A DNA stretch of 64,000 bases from Deefgea tanakiae (lineage in GTDB: Bacteria; Pseudomonadota; Gammaproteobacteria; Burkholderiales; Chitinibacteraceae): contig NZ_CP081150.1 of NCBI RefSeq assembly GCF_019665765.1, positions 2,294,001 to 2,358,000 on the forward strand, written 5' to 3'. A program made the position numbers and the translations under genes. The notes beneath the pieces are model-generated. The model was not told where the DNA came from and searched no databases. It saw only the letters and a list, made by a program, of their open reading frames with translations. Shown here piece after piece: positions 59,732 through 64,000 of this stretch; the first letter of the stretch is position 1; each line of letters opens with the position of its first letter.

Positions 59732-61273
59732 TTATGCCTCGGGGCCAGTTACCGCCGCATCCGTTCCCAAGAAAAGCTGATACGCCAAGTTTTGTGTTTC
59801 TACCCAGTACGGATAAGCCAAACGCGTTAAGAACGCATTAAATTCAGCATCATCTTCCGGTGGCACTTGAATTCCGACCAAGACCCGGCCGTAATCGGCG
59901 CCATGATTACGATAATGGAATAAAGAAATATTCCAGTTGTCGCTCATGCCATTGAGGAAATTCAACAAAGCACCTGGCCGCTCAGGAAATTCAAAACGAA
60001 TCAAACGCTCATTCACCGCTTGCGGTGCATGACCGCCAACCAAGTGACGAATATGTAGTTTGGCCAACTCATTATCGGTGAGATCAACCGCCGCCAATTG
60101 GTGCTCAGCGAGCTTGCCAATCAAATCAACCACTTCAGAACGATGCTGAATTGATAAGCCGACAAACACATGCGCCTCAGAATCTTTGGCGTAGCGATAG
60201 TTAAACTCGGTAACATTTCGCGCGCCGATCAAGCTACAGAAGGTTCGGAAACTGCCTGGCTTTTCTGGCACCGTGACCACCATAATCGCTTCGCGCTGCT
60301 CGCCCATCTCGGCTTGTTCGGCCACATAACGGAGGCGGTCAAAATTCATATTCGCGCCAGACGCAATGGCGATCAAAGTCTGATCTTGTACATTTTCTCG
60401 CGCCGCCCATGCCTTCATACCGGCAATCGCCAACGCGCCTGCCGGCTCTAAAATCGAGCGATTGTCTTCAAAGGCGTCTTTAATAGCCGCGCACATGGCG
60501 TCGGTATCGACCAAGATCACATCATCGACGAACTCTTTCGAGATACGGAAGGTTTCTTCACCGACTTGCTTCACCGCCACACCGTCAGCAAAGATACCGA
60601 CCTGCGGCAACGTAATCCGCTCACCTAATTTCAGCGACAAATACATCGCATTGGCATCGGTCGGTTCAACACCGATCACTTTGACCTCAGGACGCAAGCG
60701 TTTGATATACGCCGCCATCCCCGCCAACAGGCCACCACCACCCACAGGAATAAACACCGCATGGATGTGATCAGGATGCTGGCGCAAAATCTCCATCGCG
60801 ACCGTCCCCTGCCCTGCAATGACATCGGGATCATCATAAGGATGAACAAATGTTGCACCTGACTCGGCAGCCAGTTGTGTCGCATGCGCATAACAATCCG
60901 AATACGAATCGCCGATCAATACGACCTCAGCACCACGCCGCGTTACGGCATCGACTTTAATCCGTGGCGCGGTCGCCGGCATCACAATCGTTGCACGGCA
61001 TTTTAAATGTTGCGCAGCAATTGCCACTCCCTGTGCGTGATTGCCTGCCGATGCAGTAATCACCCCACGCTCTAAATCAGCGCGTGAGAGTTGCACCATT
61101 TTGTTATAAGCACCCCGAATCTTAAATGAGAACACTGGCTGCATATCTTCACGCTTGAAATACACTGTATTACCAATGCGACGCGATAAATTAGGTGCGA
61201 GTTCGAGTGGCGATTCAATCGCAATATCGTAGACGCGAGCAGATAGGATGCGTTCGAGATAGTCTTTATTCAT
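59732..61273 (-). CDS. ilvA: Biosynthetic threonine deaminase
   Basis: Converts threonine to 2-oxobutanoate, the first step to isoleucine. PLP-binding catalytic domain with the lysine in PVFSFKIRGAYNKM, the SAGNHAQGVA loop and PVGGGGLLAGMA glycine loop. The C-terminal 190 residues hold two ACT-like regulatory units (VTVPEKPGSFRTFCSLIG and IRFEFPERPGALLNFLNGM) expected to bind isoleucine and valine. The 513-residue length equals the allosteric biosynthetic enzyme rather than the short catabolic one. Transcribed alone. Confidence 0.97.
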   Translation of the reverse strand: MNKDYLERILSARVYDIAIESPLELAPNLSRRIGNTVYFKREDMQPVFSFKIRGAYNKMVQLSRADLERGVITASAGNHAQGVAIAAQHLKCRATIVMPATAPRIKVDAVTRRGAEVVLIGDSYSDCYAHATQLAAESGATFVHPYDDPDVIAGQGTVAMEILRQHPDHIHAVFIPVGGGGLLAGMAAYIKRLRPEVKVIGVEPTDANAMYLSLKLGERITLPQVGIFADGVAVKQVGEETFRISKEFVDDVILVDTDAMCAAIKDAFEDNRSILEPAGALAIAGMKAWAARENVQDQTLIAIASGANMNFDRLRYVAEQAEMGEQREAIMVVTVPEKPGSFRTFCSLIGARNVTEFNYRYAKDSEAHVFVGLSIQHRSEVVDLIGKLAEHQLAAVDLTDNELAKLHIRHLVGGHAPQAVNERLIRFEFPERPGALLNFLNGMSDNWNISLFHYRNHGADYGRVLVGIQVPPEDDAEFNAFLTRLAYPYWVETQNLAYQLFLGTDAAVTGPEA

Positions 61274-61338
61274 TCGGAGTGACCTTTGTTAAATCACACG
61301 ATGCCAGTAAAAAGCACATCATGCTTGTTCCAGACGAC

Positions 61339-61367
61339 AAAAAGGGCGATGCCTACAGCAATCGCCC
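61339..61367 (-). terminator. Intrinsic terminator of the HD-GYP gene
   Basis: On the minus strand GGGCGAT, a 10-base loop, ATCGCCC then five T, 35 bases past the stop. Confidence 0.88.
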
Positions 61368-61401
61368 ATTCTAACCGCAAAAGTCCCTATTTACTTAAGC
61401 A

Positions 61402-62970
61402 TTAAACATCACAATCACGATAAGCCATGCGAATTTCCTCTAATTTTGGTAAGCAGCGGAAAAAAGCCTCAACCACAGTTGGATCAAAATGATTACCCGA
61501 CCCTGCTTGTATTGTTTCCAATACTTTTTCACGCGGCCATGGCGGTTTATAGCAGCGCGAATGTGCTAATGCATCGTAGACATCGGCCAATGCAATAATC
61601 CGCCCTGCAATGTGAATTTCTTCTCCTTTCAATTTGCGCGGGTAGCCGCTACCGTCCCACTTTTCATGATGCTCATGCGCAATAATTGCCGCCATTTTAA
61701 GAATCCGAGGTTTAGATTCTTTCAACATGTCGTAACCCAACTGCGCATGCGTATCCATTACGGCGCGCTCTTGAGCGTCGAGCACACCCGGCTTATTTAA
61801 GACCAAATCAGGAATGCCCACCTTGCCGATATCGTGCAGGGGGCTAGCCGTACGAATAATCTCAGCTTCTTCTTCATCCATGCCCAATTCAAGCGCCAAG
61901 GCATAAGAAAACTCAGCCATGCGATGAATATGTTTACCAGTGTCTTTAGAGCGGTTTTCAATCACCTCAGACAATTGATAAATAATGCTGCGTTGCGTGT
62001 CTTCGATCTCTTTATTGAGCATCAAGTTTTCATACGCAATCGCGACATTTTTGCAGAACAAATCAATCAAATCAGCATCAGGGTGCGACAACGCAACGGG
62101 GCCATCAATAATCAATAAATTCAAGGCCCCGTGCGGCGCTTGGAAAAAGCCAACAAAATGATCGGGCGCAAAAATACTTTGTCGCTTCTCTAGTGCCTCT
62201 TCAATCGATGGGCGCAAACGCTCCAAATCGGCCTCGGCTAAAGACTGACCACAAAACGCTTGGTAGCCTCCGGTCGCATACATGACCTTCAAATTATCGC
62301 TATCGCTCAGCGCTGCAAGACCACCACTAACCACCACATACAAAGCGTCTTGCTCAAAAAACAGTAACGCTTGCAGTTGCTCAAGCACGCCTTGTGCAAA
62401 TTTCAGCACCGACTGCTGCTTGAAGATCGTTGTTGATGCATCGACGACTTTGATCAACCCTCTACGATTCGCTTCAAGCTGGCGTCGTTGATGCTCGATC
62501 AACATGATGTCATTGTACGAGCGCAAAGTACCCAACACGGCGGTGTATAACTTGTCGCGCGTGAGTTCGGTTTTGGCTTTGTAATCATTGATATCGTAGT
62601 TTTCAATCACATGCCGTTCTGGTGCCACGCCAGGCTGGCCAGTCCGTAAGATAATTCGAATGTGATGGTTATGAAGTTTTTCCCGAATATCACGCGCGAC
62701 ATTCAGACCCGCGTCTTCAGACTCCATCACCACATCGAGCAGCACCAGCGCAATATCATCACGTGTGGCCAATAAATCCAACGCCTCGCTGCCTGAGTAA
62801 CACGACAAAATGTTCAATGGCCGTTTCAGAAAGTCGATATTGGATAGCGCTAATTTTGTCACATGATGAATATCGGGCTCATCATCCACCACGAGGACAT
62901 GCCAAGGCTCAACGTGTACGCTCGATAGCGAATCGGTGTCGTCCTCTAGCCAGTTGTCATCATCAATCAT
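61402..62970 (-). CDS. Response regulator with DUF3369 and HD-GYP domains (c-di-GMP phosphodiesterase)
   Basis: A 522-residue soluble protein. Receiver at about 25-150 (VLVVDDEPDIHHVTKLAL, phospho-acceptor in ALVLLDVVMESEDAG), a DUF3369 GAF-like middle domain (about 165-320) and HD-GYP at 325-510. HD-GYP signatures are intact: DTGKHIHRMAEFS, HDIGKVGIPD, AHEHHEKWDGSGYP and IIALADVYDAL. It should hydrolyse c-di-GMP when switched by an unlinked or distant kinase. An acidic N-terminal tail (MIDDDNWLEDDTDS) precedes the receiver. Confidence 0.94.
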   Translation of the reverse strand: MIDDDNWLEDDTDSLSSVHVEPWHVLVVDDEPDIHHVTKLALSNIDFLKRPLNILSCYSGSEALDLLATRDDIALVLLDVVMESEDAGLNVARDIREKLHNHHIRIILRTGQPGVAPERHVIENYDINDYKAKTELTRDKLYTAVLGTLRSYNDIMLIEHQRRQLEANRRGLIKVVDASTTIFKQQSVLKFAQGVLEQLQALLFFEQDALYVVVSGGLAALSDSDNLKVMYATGGYQAFCGQSLAEADLERLRPSIEEALEKRQSIFAPDHFVGFFQAPHGALNLLIIDGPVALSHPDADLIDLFCKNVAIAYENLMLNKEIEDTQRSIIYQLSEVIENRSKDTGKHIHRMAEFSYALALELGMDEEEAEIIRTASPLHDIGKVGIPDLVLNKPGVLDAQERAVMDTHAQLGYDMLKESKPRILKMAAIIAHEHHEKWDGSGYPRKLKGEEIHIAGRIIALADVYDALAHSRCYKPPWPREKVLETIQAGSGNHFDPTVVEAFFRCLPKLEEIRMAYRDCDV

Positions 62971-63235
62971 TGCGCCCCCTTGTTAAATCCATTCATGCGG
63001 CTTGTCTAAGCTTGCACCGCATCATTTGGCGTTTTTTTATACTTCAATCTCAGTGAGGCATTGGATTACTTCTATATCGCCCTAAGCACCTTGACGCGTT
63101 ATGTATAAGACTAGTCAAAAAATTTGAAATTGCACCATCGAATTGACAGACAAATTTACATCACGAACTACGCTCCCTTTAAAAAAGACCTGCCAGCCCC
63201 GATGTATTTTCCAACCTGTATGAAATGGAATGCAT
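62971..63235. promoter_or_regulatory. Divergent region between HD-GYP gene and hslU
   Basis: Two hundred and sixty-five bases. A consensus -35 TTGACA lies at 63143-63148 on the plus strand with no good -10 at 17 bases. No clear sigma32 heat-shock promoter is seen, and no hslV-like frame is present. Confidence 0.35.
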
Positions 63236-64000
63236 ATGACCCAAATGACCCCGCAAGAAATCGTCCACGAACTCGACAAGCACATCGTCGGTCAAGCTGC
63301 TGCGAAAAAAGCCGTTGCCATTGCGCTACGCAATCGCTGGCGCCGTCAGCAAGTGGCTGAACCGCTACGCAGTGAAATCACGCCGAAAAATATTTTGATG
63401 ATTGGGCCAACGGGCGTAGGCAAAACTGAAATTGCGCGTCGTTTAGCCAAACTCTCTGATGCACCATTTATTAAAGTGGAAGCCACCAAATTCACCGAAG
63501 TCGGTTATGTCGGCAAAGATGTCGACAGCATCATTCGTGATTTAATTGAAATCGCGATTAAACAAGTTCGCGATACCGCCATTAGCAAAAATCGCGTTCG
63601 TGCCGAAGATGCCGCTGAAAACCGCGTACTAGATGTGCTCCTGCCGCCTGCAACGCCGAGCTACGGCGCCGTCAATGGCGAAGACAGCATGAGCGAAACG
63701 CGGCAGAAATTCCGCAAAATGCTGCGCGAAGGCAAATTCGACGATAAAGAAATCGAGATCGACGTCGCCGCCCACGCGCCAACGATGGAAGTCTTTGCAC
63801 CGCCGGGCATGGAAGACTTTTCTAGCCAGATTCAAAATATGTTTAAAGGTGCGATGGGCGATAAGAAAAAGTCGCAAAAAATGAAAGTGCCTGATGCCCT
63901 CAAAGCCTTAATCGACGAAGAAGCCGCCAAACTCGTCAACGACGAAGACACCAAGGCCGAAGCGCTACGATTGGTTGAGCAAAACGGTATTGTCTTTATC
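63236..64000 (+). CDS. hslU: HslU, ATPase subunit of the HslVU protease (runs off the right edge)
   Basis: The first 255 codons of the AAA+ unfoldase that feeds substrates to the HslV peptidase. [20 protein letters not shown], the Walker A motif [18 protein letters not shown], and the HslU-specific [17 protein letters not shown] are diagnostic. The intermediate (I) domain begins around residue 110 and is cut by the window end. ATG 63236 follows TGGAA; an internal ATG three codons later is also possible. Normally hslV lies directly upstream in an hslVU operon; here it does not. Confidence 0.96.
   Translation, partial: MTQMTPQEIVHELDKHIVGQAAAKKAVAIALRNRWRRQQVAEPLRSEITPKNILMIGPTGVGKTEIARRLAKLSDAPFIKVEATKFTEVGYVGKDVDSIIRDLIEIAIKQVRDTAISKNRVRAEDAAENRVLDVLLPPATPSYGAVNGEDSMSETRQKFRKMLREGKFDDKEIEIDVAAHAPTMEVFAPPGMEDFSSQIQNMFKGAMGDKKKSQKMKVPDALKALIDEEAAKLVNDEDTKAEALRLVEQNGIVFI

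Noticed and set aside
1-64000. tRNA and rRNA genes
   Set aside because: No T-loop (GGTTCRAATCC) with matching acceptor stem, and no rRNA-like stretch, was found by eye in any intergenic region.

Overview
The window is a gene-dense bacterial chromosome segment of moderate GC. It looks like a betaproteobacterium of the order Neisseriales, most plausibly a chitin-degrading member of Chitinibacteraceae such as Deefgea or Chitinibacter; the genus is an inference. Grounds are the pilT / yggS-proC-yggT-yggU block, cutA-dsbD, gpmI-envC-ctpA, two modular secreted GH18 chitinases and a very rich set of signalling genes. No tRNA, rRNA, IS element, prophage or CRISPR array is visible.

Layout. 1-10.6 kb is core: pilT (partial), yggS-proC-yggT-yggU, fxsA, cutA-dsbD and a TlpA-like thioredoxin, a two-cysteine ArsR regulator, gpmI, envC, ctpA. 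10.6-18.2 kb holds a conserved hypothetical gene with an unclear start, an orphan minus-strand terminator (possible small RNA), chitinase 1 behind a long AT-rich leader, and a DUF2339/DUF3999 membrane pair. 18.3-29.5 kb is signalling: a LOG-family enzyme, an HDOD protein overlapping a PAS-GGDEF-EAL protein, a YidB-like protein, a 1749-residue kinase carrying a whole phosphorelay fused to an EAL domain, and a response regulator with an unrecognised output. 29.6-39.3 kb is a cell-envelope glycosylation locus: a lectin-like membrane-anchored protein, an acyltransferase, a GT-C-like membrane protein, a GtrA flippase, a polyprenyl-phosphate glycosyltransferase, and a 1276-residue protein joining a lectin-like domain, two GT-C cores and a discoidin-like domain. 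39.5-50.9 kb is mixed: YkgJ-like protein, M16 peptidase, 'site-specific recombinase' family membrane protein, 2OG-Fe(II) oxygenase, chemoreceptor, glycine-zipper lipoprotein, metF, chitinase 2. 51-64 kb holds a FIST/hybrid-kinase operon resembling NosP-NahK, cca, cysK, a CHASE-PAS sensor with no output domain, ilvA, an HD-GYP response regulator and the start of hslU.

The most notable unexplained structure is a dispersed 47-bp imperfect palindrome, GGTAT-N37-ATACC, found six times (2684, 5501, 22831, 39347, 48069, 57372). Five copies sit within 0-2 bases of a stop codon and four lie in tail-to-tail gene junctions that otherwise lack or supplement an intrinsic terminator. One copy abuts the point where the CHASE-PAS sensor has lost its expected C-terminal output.

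Functionally, chitin degradation (two chitinases with the same N-terminal plan), chemotaxis and cyclic-di-GMP turnover dominate the accessory content. Every recognisable c-di-GMP enzyme here is a degrader or has a degenerate GGDEF; no intact diguanylate cyclase is present.
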